From: Campylobacter lari
GTDB lineage: Bacteria; Campylobacterota; Campylobacteria; Campylobacterales; Campylobacteraceae
Reading direction: 5' to 3'
DNA length: 64,000 bases
Assembly: GCF_004357905.1 (NCBI RefSeq)
Contig: NZ_SMTT01000001.1
Coordinates: 186,001 to 250,000, forward strand
Shown: positions 1 to 8,532 of the stretch, piece after piece
Layout: each line of letters opens with the position of its first letter
How positions within the stretch are numbered: position 1 is the first letter of the stretch
The notes under the pieces: model-generated
The model's database searches: none
What the model was told of the DNA's origin: nothing
What the model saw: the letters and a program-made list of their open reading frames with translations, nothing else
Translations under genes and position numbers: made by a program

Positions 1-58
1 TAGTAAATGCTTTAGTGATCAATGCTTTTTTGTATCTACCATTCTTTCATTAAAATCA

Positions 59-81
59 TCTAGCACTAAATTGGTGCTAGA
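59..81. terminator. hairpin terminator downstream of nth
   Basis: An 8-bp perfect stem (TCTAGCAC / GTGCTAGA) with a 7-nt loop starts immediately after the nth stop codon. Read on the minus strand it is followed by a short T-rich stretch (TGATTTT). The preceding bases 1-58 contain stops in several frames and no recognisable gene. Confidence 0.6.
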
Positions 82-705
82 TTAAATTTTCTTATCTTTA
101 CTTTTGCATAAATGATTTAAAAAGCACTCTTTGCATAAAGGATTTTTAGCTTTACATGTATAACGCCCAAAAAGCACCATAGCTTGATGAAGATAGTTTA
201 GATTATCTTTAAAAATTTTAGTTAAGTCTTTTTCGGTTTCTTCAGGAGTTTTGGCTTTGCTAAGATTAAGTCTATGCGAAACTCTAAATACATGGGTATC
301 TACAGCCATGCAATTAGCCCCGCACCATTCTATCATCACTACATGTGCAGTTTTTTGTCCTACACCTGCTAGAGTTTTCAAATCTTGCTCGTCCATTGGA
401 ATTTCACCATTAAATTGCTCGCAAACTGCTTGAGCCATTTTGATTAAATTTTGTGCTTTATTATTATAAAATGAGCAAGAATTAATCAAAAGTTTTAAAG
501 AAGATAAATTTGCCTTAGCTAAATCTTGCACACTAGGGTAAGCTTTAAATAAAGCAGGTGTGATGAGATTAACCCTTTTATCAGTACATTGAGCTGAAAG
601 CATAACACAAACTATAAGTTCATAAGCATTACTAAAAACTAATTCTGTTTTTGCTTGTCCAAAATGTTTTAAAAATAATTCTTTAATTTCTAAATTTCTT
701 TTCAT
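82..705 (-). CDS. nth: endonuclease III, base-excision repair glycosylase/AP lyase
   Basis: DNA glycosylase and AP lyase that removes oxidised pyrimidines in base-excision repair in the cytoplasm. The 207-residue protein has the family's usual length. It shows the helix-hairpin-helix LAGVGQKTA with the catalytic lysine at K118, the catalytic aspartate D136 in AVDTHVFRVSHRL, and a C-terminal [4Fe-4S] cluster signature with spacing 6-2-5 at C184, C191, C194 and C200. All key residues of the E. coli enzyme (K120, D138, four cysteines) have counterparts. The gene is divergent from peb4 and ends at a hairpin at 59-81. In C. jejuni nth also lies next to peb4, which supports the call. Confidence 0.97.
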   Translation of the reverse strand: MKRNLEIKELFLKHFGQAKTELVFSNAYELIVCVMLSAQCTDKRVNLITPALFKAYPSVQDLAKANLSSLKLLINSCSFYNNKAQNLIKMAQAVCEQFNGEIPMDEQDLKTLAGVGQKTAHVVMIEWCGANCMAVDTHVFRVSHRLNLSKAKTPEETEKDLTKIFKDNLNYLHQAMVLFGRYTCKAKNPLCKECFLNHLCKSKDKKI

Positions 706-745
706 AAACTTATTGTATGTTAATCGGCTTTAAATAAAGTTTAGA

Positions 746-751
746 TATAAT
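746..751 (+). promoter_or_regulatory. predicted sigma-70 -10 box for peb4
   Basis: TATAAT, 32 bases before the peb4 start codon, in an AT-rich context with no obvious -35 element, as is usual for Campylobacter housekeeping promoters. Predicted from sequence only. Confidence 0.55.
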
Positions 752-783
752 AAAATCAACAAAACTATTTCAAAGGAAAAACA

Positions 784-1599
784 ATGAAAAAAATTTCTTT
801 AGTTGCTGCGGCTTTATTAACAGGTTTGAGTTTAAATGCTGCGGTGGTTGCCACCCTTGATGGAAACAATATTAGCGATACAGAAGTAAATGAGTTTTTT
901 GCTCCTATGTTAAGAGGTGCTAAAATCACTGACTTACCAGCTGAACAAAAAAAAGCAATCATTGATCAATATATCATCCAACAACTTGTATTAAAAGACG
1001 CTAAAGCTCAAAAAATAGAAAATGATCCTTCATATAAAGAAGAATTAGAGCGTGCTAAAGAAGCTATCATGGTAAATATCTATCAAAAGAAAATTTTTGA
1101 TTCTATCAAAAATGATGATGCTAAGGCTAAAAAATACTATGAAGCAAATAAAGATAAATTTACTAAACCAGCTCAAGTAAAAGCTAAGCATATTTTGGTA
1201 ACTAGTGAAAAAGAAGCTAAAGATATTATTGCCGAGCTTAGTAAGTTAAGTGGAAAAGCTTTAAATGATAAATTTGCTCAACTTGCAAAAGAAAAATCAA
1301 TCGACAAAGGTTCTTCGGCTCAAGGCGGTGATCTTGGATGGTTTGCTGAATCAACTATGGTAAAACCATTTGCTGATGCAGCTTTTTCTATGAAAAAAGG
1401 TACTATTTCTAAAACACCAGTAAAAAGTGATTTTGGATATCATATTATTTTAAAAGAAGATGCTAGAGCGAAAAGTACTATGAGTTATAATGAAGTAAAA
1501 GCAGGTATTGAAAGCAATATCAAAATGGAAGAATTTAAAGAACTTATGAATAAAAAAGCTCAAGAGCTTCGTCAAAAAGCAAAAGTGGAATATAAATAA
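784..1599 (+). CDS. peb4: periplasmic peptidyl-prolyl isomerase/chaperone PEB4
   Basis: SurA-like periplasmic chaperone with a parvulin (rotamase) domain that assists outer-membrane protein folding; in C. jejuni this antigen is PEB4/Cbf2. The 271-residue protein begins with a Sec signal peptide ([14 protein letters not shown], cleavage around residue 20). The N-terminal helical half forms the chaperone lobe. Residues about 133-226 form the PpiC domain, with KAKHILV at the start and [11 protein letters not shown] at the end. The ribosome site AAAGGAAAAACA fits the ATG. The gene overlaps fbaA by one base (TAATG), so the two are probably translated together, as in C. jejuni. Confidence 0.95.
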   Translation: MKKISLVAAALLTGLSLNAAVVATLDGNNISDTEVNEFFAPMLRGAKITDLPAEQKKAIIDQYIIQQLVLKDAKAQKIENDPSYKEELERAKEAIMVNIYQKKIFDSIKNDDAKAKKYYEANKDKFTKPAQVKAKHILVTSEKEAKDIIAELSKLSGKALNDKFAQLAKEKSIDKGSSAQGGDLGWFAESTMVKPFADAAFSMKKGTISKTPVKSDFGYHIILKEDARAKSTMSYNEVKAGIESNIKMEEFKELMNKKAQELRQKAKVEYK

Positions 1600-2663
1600 T
1601 GGGTGTATTAGATCTTGTCAAACCAGGTGTTTTAAGTGGCGATGATCTAAATACCGTATATAATTATGCAAAAAAAGAAGGATTTGCTATCCCTGCGGTA
1701 AATGTCGTGGGGACAAATTCTATTAATGCGGTTTTAGAAAGTGCTAAAAAAGTTAATTCACCTGTGATTATTCAATTTTCAAATGGTGGAGCTAAATTTG
1801 TAGCAGGAAAAGCTTGTCCAAAAGCTGATGTGCTTGGTGCTATAAGTGGTGCAAGACATGTGCATTTAATGGCAAAAGCTTATGGAGTTCCAGTAATTTT
1901 ACACACAGATCATGCTGCTAGAAAATTACTTCCTTGGATTGATGCTTTGATTGAAGCAAATATTGAGTTTAAAAAAGAAACAGGTAAGCCTTTGTTTAGC
2001 TCTCATATGATTGATTTAAGTGAAGAGGATTTAGAAAGTAATCTAGGCACTTGTGAGAATTATTTAAAACAAATGTCTGAGCTTGGAATTTCTTTAGAGC
2101 TTGAGCTAGGATGTACGGGTGGTGAAGAAGATGGAGTGGATAATACTAATATTGATAATGCAAAATTATACACTCAGCCTGAAGATGTAGCATTAGCTTA
2201 TGAGAGACTTTCTAAAATTAGTGATAGATTTTCAATTGCAGCTAGTTTTGGTAATGTACATGGAGTATATAAACCAGGAAATGTGATTTTAAGACCTGAA
2301 ATTCTTAAAAACTCTCAAAATTATGTAAAAGAAAAATTCAATCTTGGTGAAGATAAACCAATCAATTTTGTTTTCCATGGTGGTAGTGGTAGCGATATAG
2401 AGGATATCAAAGCAGCACTTAGCTATGGTGTAATTAAAATGAATATTGATACAGATACACAATGGGCTTTTTGGGATGGTGTTAGAGAGTATGAGCTTAA
2501 AAATAAAGCTTATTTGCAAGGCCAAATTGGTAATCCAGATGGAGAAGATAAGCCAAATAAAAAATATTATGATCCAAGAGTATGGCTTAGAGCGGGCGAA
2601 GAGAGTATGATCAAACGCTTAGAGTGCGCTTTTAGCGATTTAAATTGTATCGATAGAAACTAA
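1599..2663 (+). CDS. fbaA: class II fructose-bisphosphate aldolase
   Basis: Zinc-dependent class II aldolase interconverting fructose-1,6-bisphosphate with DHAP and glyceraldehyde-3-phosphate; in Campylobacter it serves mainly gluconeogenesis, since the genus generally lacks a complete glycolytic pathway. The 354-residue length is typical of the FbaA-A type. Visible zinc/active-site motifs are HTDHAARKLLPW, ELELGCTGGEEDGVDNT, GNVHGVYKPGNV and FHGGSGS. The start codon overlaps the peb4 stop. A hairpin at 2660-2681 ends the transcript. Confidence 0.96.
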   Translation: MGVLDLVKPGVLSGDDLNTVYNYAKKEGFAIPAVNVVGTNSINAVLESAKKVNSPVIIQFSNGGAKFVAGKACPKADVLGAISGARHVHLMAKAYGVPVILHTDHAARKLLPWIDALIEANIEFKKETGKPLFSSHMIDLSEEDLESNLGTCENYLKQMSELGISLELELGCTGGEEDGVDNTNIDNAKLYTQPEDVALAYERLSKISDRFSIAASFGNVHGVYKPGNVILRPEILKNSQNYVKEKFNLGEDKPINFVFHGGSGSDIEDIKAALSYGVIKMNIDTDTQWAFWDGVREYELKNKAYLQGQIGNPDGEDKPNKKYYDPRVWLRAGEESMIKRLECAFSDLNCIDRN

Positions 2664-2681
2664 GAGTTTTATAACTCTTAG
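2660..2681 (+). terminator. terminator after fbaA
   Basis: A perfect 9-bp stem CTAAGAGTT / AACTCTTAG with a TTAT loop overlaps the fbaA stop codon. The T-run after it (TTGATTTTCC) is weak. Confidence 0.5.
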
Positions 2682-2738
2682 TTGATTTTCCTGTGAAGAT
2701 TTTAAATTTTTAGAGTAAAATTAACAAAGGTTTATAAA

Positions 2739-4070
2739 ATGGAAGTTAAAACAACTGATGATTTTTCTGATCTTGTATTACCTGAAGGAAAAGGTAGTAC
2801 AGGAATTGTTGCTTATTTAAAGATTATTTTTATCCCTGCCATATTGTATATTTTAGTGCTTTTAGGGTATTTTGGAAAGATTGATTTTAAAGTAGAATTA
2901 CATAGTGTTGTAATGATAGGGATTATCTTTTTAGTGGCTTTGATCTTTGCTAGACATAGTGCTGATTATGCTTCAAGTATTTTTGAGCAACAAAAAGATG
3001 AGTTTAAGCTGATATTAAAACGCTATATTATGAAGCATTTTTTAGTTATAGGTAAAGAAACAAAGTCAAATGCTAGCTTTGATGATTTCGCATATGCTTA
3101 TGTGAAAGATTTGAGAAATGAAAATTTTGCTTCTGTGGGTGCAGCTATTTTTCCTATGCTTGGTATTTTAGGAACTTTTATAAGTATAGCCATGTCTATG
3201 CCAAATTTTAATTCAAGCGACACAGCAGGCTTAGAACAAGAGATTTCAGTTTTATTAAATGGAGTAGGAACAGCCTTTTATGTATCAATTTATGGAATTT
3301 TCTTAGCACTTTGGTGGATATTTTTTGAAAAATACGGTAGTAGTAAATTCCAAAAACTTCTAAATCGTCAAAAAAACGCAACAAGCGATTTTTTTTGGTC
3401 TAAAGAAGAAATTGATAGAAAATACCTTCAAGAAAGTTTGCAACATTTTGAAAAAATAGGCACGATTTTTGAACATGTAAGCAATGAGGAATTTTTTAAA
3501 GAACTAGATAATACAATAGATAGAAAATTCAAAGTTTTTCAAGAACTTGTAAATGCTGAAGAAAAAGCTGTAAGATTAAGCAGTGAGCATGTAAAACAAA
3601 CTATGAGTGATTTATCTAAAACCCAAAGAGAGCAAAAAGATATAGTTAAAACTTATAGCGAGATTGCAAATGCGGTAAATATGTTAAATTCAAACATAAA
3701 AGATTTAACCTTAAGAATTTCAGAGCAATATAATAGACTCTTAGATGTGAGTTCAGATAAGATTGTGCATTTAGATAAAAGTGTGAGTGCTTTAGATGAA
3801 AAGGTAAATAATTTTTCAAATAATATTGAAAAATATCAAAATCTTATGCTTGATAATCAAACTAAGCTTTTTGAAGGCTTTAGGGCAAGTATTATAGAGG
3901 GCATGCATACTTTTAAAGAAGCTTATGAAGATGAAAAAAATATTGACGAAAAAATTTCACTAATGCAAGAATTTAAAGAAGAAAGCAAAGAATTAGATGA
4001 GCAAACCACACAAGTTATTGCAAAGCTTGAAAATCAAAAAGAAGATGAAAAAATAGATGATAAAAAATAA
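2739..4070 (+). CDS. MotA/TolQ/ExbB-like membrane channel subunit with long coiled-coil tail
   Basis: A 443-residue inner-membrane protein with four predicted helices (about 24-43, 53-72, 132-152 and 174-196). The third carries a MotA-like GILGTF turn and the fourth a VLLNGVGTAF segment typical of the MotA/TolQ/ExbB proton-channel superfamily. After residue 200 comes a 240-residue charged, heptad-rich cytoplasmic tail, much longer than in flagellar MotA. It overlaps the following OmpA/MotB-like gene by 14 bases, so the pair probably forms one proton-driven complex. C. jejuni has a similar pair beside peb4-fbaA. The energised process is unknown. The architecture recalls ZorA of the Zorya defence system, but the core location argues for a housekeeping role. 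Confidence 0.75.
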   Translation: MEVKTTDDFSDLVLPEGKGSTGIVAYLKIIFIPAILYILVLLGYFGKIDFKVELHSVVMIGIIFLVALIFARHSADYASSIFEQQKDEFKLILKRYIMKHFLVIGKETKSNASFDDFAYAYVKDLRNENFASVGAAIFPMLGILGTFISIAMSMPNFNSSDTAGLEQEISVLLNGVGTAFYVSIYGIFLALWWIFFEKYGSSKFQKLLNRQKNATSDFFWSKEEIDRKYLQESLQHFEKIGTIFEHVSNEEFFKELDNTIDRKFKVFQELVNAEEKAVRLSSEHVKQTMSDLSKTQREQKDIVKTYSEIANAVNMLNSNIKDLTLRISEQYNRLLDVSSDKIVHLDKSVSALDEKVNNFSNNIEKYQNLMLDNQTKLFEGFRASIIEGMHTFKEAYEDEKNIDEKISLMQEFKEESKELDEQTTQVIAKLENQKEDEKIDDKK

Positions 4071-5007
4071 TTCTAGCAATGAAGAAAATAATTTTTGGAT
4101 AGCTTATGCAGATTTAATGGCAGGCTTGCTTTTTATATTTATTTTGCTTATTGGAGCTATAGTTGTTAAGTATGTTTTAACTCAAAGTGATTTACAAATC
4201 ATAAAAGAAAATTTGCAAAAACAAGAAGAACGCTTAAGAGAGAATAAAGAAGAATTAAATCAAAAAGAAGATATTTTAAAAAGTCTTAGCCAAAAATTAA
4301 GTAATACCTCAAGTACGCTTGATAATATCAGCAAACAAAAACAAGCTTTAGAAGCTAATATTACTAAACTTAATCAAGATTTAAATTCAAGTTTAGATGA
4401 AAAAGATCAGCAAATTTTTGCTTTACTTGAAAGATTAAATAAAAAAGATGAGGAAATCAAAGAATTAGAGCGTAATTTTGATGAGGCGAAAAGCAAAATC
4501 AAAGAACTAGGATTAATCAAAGAAAATACCATCAAAAATCTTCAAGCAAAATTTGATACTAATATTACCTTAGATTCTAATACAGGTGCGATAGTTTTAC
4601 CTTCTGAAGTGCTTTTTGATACAAATTCTTTTACTCTAAAAGCTCAAGCAAAAGAGAATTTAAAGGCAATTTTAACACAGTATTTTGACAATATCTTAAA
4701 AGATGAAAATATCTTAAATAGTATAGAAAATATAGTCATAGAAGGTCACACAGATAGTGCAGGCTCTTATATATATAATCTTGATTTATCACAAAAAAGA
4801 GCTTATGCTGTGATGAGTTTTATACACTCATTTTACAAAGATCCAAGATTGCAAAAACTTTTAATGGCAAGTGGTAGATCTTATTCTGATGTGATTATGA
4901 AAGATGGTAAAGAAGACAAAGAGGCAAGTCGTAGAATAGAGATTAAGTTTAATATCAATACAAATAATGCTTTAGAAAAGGTTGAAAAATACCTTGATAG
5001 CAAGTAG
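4057..5007 (+). CDS. MotB/OmpA-family partner protein with coiled coil
   Basis: A 316-residue protein with a single N-terminal membrane helix whose start, FWIAYADLMAGLLFIF, contains the conserved membrane aspartate (D19) used by MotB-type proteins for proton translocation. A coiled coil spans about residues 41-165. The C-terminus is an OmpA-like peptidoglycan-binding domain (about 175-300), with VLFDTNSFTL, IEGHTDSAGS and LSQKRAYAVMSFI. It overlaps the MotA-like gene before it by 14 bases and the PLP-enzyme gene after it by 26. Together with its partner it should form a cell-wall-anchored, ion-driven motor or channel. This is not the flagellar motAB pair, and the function is unknown. Confidence 0.78.
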   Translation: MIKNNSSNEENNFWIAYADLMAGLLFIFILLIGAIVVKYVLTQSDLQIIKENLQKQEERLRENKEELNQKEDILKSLSQKLSNTSSTLDNISKQKQALEANITKLNQDLNSSLDEKDQQIFALLERLNKKDEEIKELERNFDEAKSKIKELGLIKENTIKNLQAKFDTNITLDSNTGAIVLPSEVLFDTNSFTLKAQAKENLKAILTQYFDNILKDENILNSIENIVIEGHTDSAGSYIYNLDLSQKRAYAVMSFIHSFYKDPRLQKLLMASGRSYSDVIMKDGKEDKEASRRIEIKFNINTNNALEKVEKYLDSK

Positions 5008-5878
5008 AATTGATGTTTTAAAATACAAGGATTTTGAATTTTTACTCAAAAGAGATGATTTACTAGGTTATATTAATGGAAATAAGGCTAGAAAACTAAC
5101 CTTTTTTGAAAAAAATAAACATTTATTTAAAAAAGGACAAAGATTTATTTCTTTTGGCTCCTCTCAAAGTAATGCTTTAGTTGCTTTAGCTAAGTTTTGT
5201 TACGAAAATGATTTTTTGCTCATTTTTGTTTGTGAAAAAATGAGTTCTTTTTTAAAAGAAAATCCCCATGGAAATTTAGAATTTGCATTAAAACACAATG
5301 TGAAGTTGATAGAAAATATAAATTATCCCACAAGAAGACTGCAAGCTTTAGCCTTGAAAAAAGATGATGATATTTTTATAGAAGAGGGTGTGGCTATAAA
5401 AGAAGCTGAATTTGGATACCAGCAACTAGCCTTAGAGCTTAGTGAGCAGTTAAGTGAAACTGTAAGTATTTTTTTACCTTCAGGTACAGGAACTTCTGCG
5501 GCTTTTTTGGCTAAACATAGTAAATTTAAAGTTTTTACATGTGCTTGTGTGGGCGATAGTGCATATTTAAAAGAGCAAATTTTAAGCTTAGAGCCAAATT
5601 ATGATTTTGGTAATTTAACCATATTAAATTCACCTAAAAAATATCATTTTGCTAAGCCTTATTTAGAATTTTATGAGCTTTATAAGGATTTAAAAAAAGA
5701 ATGTGGAGTGGAGTTTGATTTGCTTTATGATATGGTGGGTTTTAAAACTTTATTAGCTCATAAAGAGCAATTTGGTGGAAAAATCTTATATATCCATCAA
5801 GGAGGTCTTGAAGGAAATATAAGCATGCTAAAGCGTTGTGAGTATAAATTAAAAAATTCCAAAATAAAAAATCACTAA
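4982..5878 (+). CDS. PLP-dependent ACC deaminase/D-cysteine desulfhydrase family enzyme
   Basis: A 298-residue fold-type II PLP enzyme resembling 1-aminocyclopropane-1-carboxylate deaminase and D-cysteine desulfhydrase. The Schiff-base lysine is in LLGYINGNKARKLTFF, the substrate-loop serines in FGSSQSNAL, and a phosphate-binding loop in LPSGTGTSAAF. The probable start is TTG, 7 bases after AAAAGG, inside the end of the OmpA-like gene, so translation is likely coupled. No better ATG precedes the conserved region. The 3' end runs 30 bases into the convergent symporter gene. The true substrate cannot be decided from sequence; a C. jejuni homologue occupies the same place. Confidence 0.8.
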   Translation: MKNTLIASRIDVLKYKDFEFLLKRDDLLGYINGNKARKLTFFEKNKHLFKKGQRFISFGSSQSNALVALAKFCYENDFLLIFVCEKMSSFLKENPHGNLEFALKHNVKLIENINYPTRRLQALALKKDDDIFIEEGVAIKEAEFGYQQLALELSEQLSETVSIFLPSGTGTSAAFLAKHSKFKVFTCACVGDSAYLKEQILSLEPNYDFGNLTILNSPKKYHFAKPYLEFYELYKDLKKECGVEFDLLYDMVGFKTLLAHKEQFGGKILYIHQGGLEGNISMLKRCEYKLKNSKIKNH

Positions 5879-7213
5879 GATAATCAAAGGTATAATAAAT
5901 TTAACATAATAATACCATAGTTTAAAAATACTTCCTTTTAGGGTATTTTGATTGGAAAGTTCATAAATAGCATCTTTTTTAAGCACCCAACCTACATAAA
6001 TACAACAAAAAAATGCGGTTAAAACAAAGAATATATTTCCACTAATAAAATCAAAGCTATCAAAAATATTTTTTCCTTTGATGATAGTAATATCTCTTAA
6101 AGGACCATAGGTAAGTATACATGGTAAATTCCCTAAAACAAAAATACTTCCAAGTGTTAGATTAATAGCGGTATTTTTAGCTAGTTTAAATTTTTCCTCT
6201 AAAACACTAATGATTACTTGATAAATTGGTAAGCTTGTAGTAAGTGCAGCGATGATTAAAAGCAAAAAGAAAAACACGCAAATTATACTTCCAAAAGGTA
6301 TATGTGAAAATGCAACGGGCAAGGTTTTAAAAACCAAAGATGGCCCACTATCAGGGGTTAAACCTACGCTAAATAAAGCAGGGAAAATCATAAATCCAGC
6401 AAGCACTGCTATGAGGGTGTTTAAAATTCCTGTATAAACAGAAGTTTTGATTAAATTCTCATTTTTCTTAAGGTGAGATGATAAGGTTATCATTACACCA
6501 AAACCCAAAGATAAGGCAAAAAATACTTGTCCTAAAACATCTATAAACAATTTAGGAGTGATTTTAGAAAGATCAGGAGTAAGGTAAAATTTCACACCTT
6601 CGCTTGCTCCTTCAAGAGTTAAATTGCGCGCAACAACAACCAAAAGACAGATAAATAAAAATGGCATAAGGTATTTTACTGACTTTTCTATGCCATCAAT
6701 CACACCTTTTTTTAGGATAATCCAGTTAATTATCACAAATATAGTAGTAAAAATTCCTATTAATAAAGGATTATTTTCTATGGTAGAGCTATAAAATTCG
6801 CTTGTATATTGAGCGTTAATGGGACTTGAAAGATTAAAATCACCTATGATGATTTTAAAAATATAAGCTAAAACCCATCCGCCTATTACCATATAATAAG
6901 CCATGATTCCAAAACTTCCCAAAAGTCCCATATAGCCAACACCTTGCCAAGAATTAGATATTTTAACTCCATCGTTTGTTTTTCCGCCAAAAGCATCGAC
7001 TGAATTTAGCATTCTGCGTCTTCCTATGACATTTTCGACCAAAATCACAGGAATTCCTATAAAAATCATAGCTATACAAAAGGCCAAAACATAAGCACCG
7101 CCTCCATTTTCACCCACTAAATATGGAAAACGCCAAGTGGCTCCAAAACCAATAGTCGCTCCTGCTACTGTAAGGATATAAGTTAGCGTATTACTCCAAG
7201 TTTGTCTTTGCAT
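5849..7213 (-). CDS. sodium-dependent transporter, NSS/SNF family
   Basis: A 454-residue neurotransmitter:sodium symporter family permease (LeuT fold) with about 11-12 membrane helices. The N-terminal VAGATIGFGATWRFPYLVG contains the unwound TM1 sodium/substrate site and the conserved arginine-phenylalanine gate, and NGGGAYVLAF follows. Bacterial members usually import amino acids with Na+. The ATG follows AAGGAAAAAGC. The 3' end overlaps the convergent PLP-enzyme gene by 30 bases. The substrate is not predictable from the sequence. Confidence 0.9.
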   Translation of the reverse strand: MQRQTWSNTLTYILTVAGATIGFGATWRFPYLVGENGGGAYVLAFCIAMIFIGIPVILVENVIGRRRMLNSVDAFGGKTNDGVKISNSWQGVGYMGLLGSFGIMAYYMVIGGWVLAYIFKIIIGDFNLSSPINAQYTSEFYSSTIENNPLLIGIFTTIFVIINWIILKKGVIDGIEKSVKYLMPFLFICLLVVVARNLTLEGASEGVKFYLTPDLSKITPKLFIDVLGQVFFALSLGFGVMITLSSHLKKNENLIKTSVYTGILNTLIAVLAGFMIFPALFSVGLTPDSGPSLVFKTLPVAFSHIPFGSIICVFFFLLLIIAALTTSLPIYQVIISVLEEKFKLAKNTAINLTLGSIFVLGNLPCILTYGPLRDITIIKGKNIFDSFDFISGNIFFVLTAFFCCIYVGWVLKKDAIYELSNQNTLKGSIFKLWYYYVKFIIPLIILVIFYFGIF

Positions 7214-7315
7214 GCTTTTTCCTTGCTAAATTTAAATAAAAAATATTTTAAGATAAAAAATAATACCATTATGCCAAATTTTTATTTATTTTTTTATCAA
7301 ATTAAAGGAAAATCC

Positions 7316-8491
7316 ATGCAAAAAAAGAAAATTTTGTTTTTAGGTGCAGGATATGCTACTTTATCGGCTATAAAAGCCTTACCTGATGAGTTTTTTGAAA
7401 AAGCACAAGTGAGTTTGATTAATAATAATTCTTATCATTATCATACTATTTTACTACACAAAGTAGCTTCCAATGAAGATATTTATAGTTCAAAATATGA
7501 TCTTTTGCCTTTATTAAATCCAAAAATCAACTTTATCCAAGATGAAGTTTTAAAAATTTCTAAAGACAAAGTTTTTACTAAAAATAATGAATTTGACTTT
7601 GATATTTTAGTATGTGGGCTTGGTTTTGCCAAAGAAACTTTTGGTATTAAAGGCATGCAAGAATATGCTTTGAGTATAGATAATTATGAAAATGCTTTAA
7701 AAATTAATGAAATAATATATGAGAAAATAAAAAATTATAAAGCCACCCAAAATGAAGATGATTTAAAAATCGCAGTTTGTGGCGGGGGCTTAAGCGGGGT
7801 TGAATTTGTAGCTTCTTTAGCTAAAGAGCTTAAAATATTTTGTCAAAAAGAGCAAATTTCTTATGAGAAATTAGAACTTTCTATTATTGAAGCTATGGAT
7901 CAAATTTTACCTATGTTTGATAAAAGTTTGGCTTTAAAAGCAAGGCAAAGGCTAGAGACACTTGGTGTGAAAGTATATGAAAAATCTAAAATCACAGAAT
8001 GTGAAAAAAATGGTATAAGACTTGATGGGGGAGAATTTGTTAAAGCTAATACTATCATTTGGACTGCAGGAGTTAGAGGTAATAGTGTTATAGAAAATAG
8101 CTCAGATTTTCCAAGTGCAAGATCGCGTATAGAAGTAGATGCTTTTATGCATCCATTAAATGTTGAAAATTCATCAAGATACTTTTTTATAGGCGATAAT
8201 AGTTTATTTAAAAATCCTAAAACTAACACTCCTTATCCTCCAACAGCCCAGCTTGCATTAAGAGAAGGAGCTTATGTAGCTAAAGCTTTAATGGCTATGA
8301 TTGATGAGAAAGAATTTAAACAAGAATTTTCTTTTGTGAGTGGAAATACCGTTTGTTCAATCGGAAAAGATTATGCAGTTGGCACGGTTTTACATAAACC
8401 AATTAGTGGTTTTTTAGCAATAAAACTTAAAATTTTTATAGAAAAACTATGGCAATATCAGCTTGAAGGATTGAAAGGTTTTTTGAAATAA
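7316..8491 (+). CDS. NAD(P)/FAD-dependent oxidoreductase, type II NADH dehydrogenase-like
   Basis: A 391-residue flavoprotein of the NDH-2/sulfide:quinone reductase superfamily. An FAD Rossmann motif opens the protein (ILFLGAGYATLS), an NAD-binding motif lies in the middle (IAVCGGGLSGVEFVASLA), and the FAD ribityl motif YFFIGDNSLF near the C-terminus closes the site. The chosen ATG has the ribosome site AAAGGAAAATCC; the frame stays open upstream to 7202 but lacks another good start. It probably passes NADH or other electrons to quinone, or reduces a soluble acceptor. No paired active-site cysteines typical of SQR were noted. Confidence 0.75.
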   Translation: MQKKKILFLGAGYATLSAIKALPDEFFEKAQVSLINNNSYHYHTILLHKVASNEDIYSSKYDLLPLLNPKINFIQDEVLKISKDKVFTKNNEFDFDILVCGLGFAKETFGIKGMQEYALSIDNYENALKINEIIYEKIKNYKATQNEDDLKIAVCGGGLSGVEFVASLAKELKIFCQKEQISYEKLELSIIEAMDQILPMFDKSLALKARQRLETLGVKVYEKSKITECEKNGIRLDGGEFVKANTIIWTAGVRGNSVIENSSDFPSARSRIEVDAFMHPLNVENSSRYFFIGDNSLFKNPKTNTPYPPTAQLALREGAYVAKALMAMIDEKEFKQEFSFVSGNTVCSIGKDYAVGTVLHKPISGFLAIKLKIFIEKLWQYQLEGLKGFLK

Positions 8492-8498
8492 AATTAAT

Positions 8499-8532
8499 TT
8501 TAAATAGAGTCTTTTAAGGAACTCTATTTAAA
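8499..8532. terminator. bidirectional terminator between the ndh-like gene and dsbD
   Basis: A perfect 12-bp stem (TTTAAATAGAGT / ACTCTATTTAAA) with a 10-nt loop lies between two convergent genes and covers the dsbD stop codon. The stem ends themselves give T-rich tails in both directions. Confidence 0.75.

Noticed and set aside
2739-5007. Flagellar stator motAB or a complete Zorya defence system
   Set aside because: The tails are too long for flagellar MotAB, and no ZorC/D/E gene follows; the next gene is a PLP enzyme.
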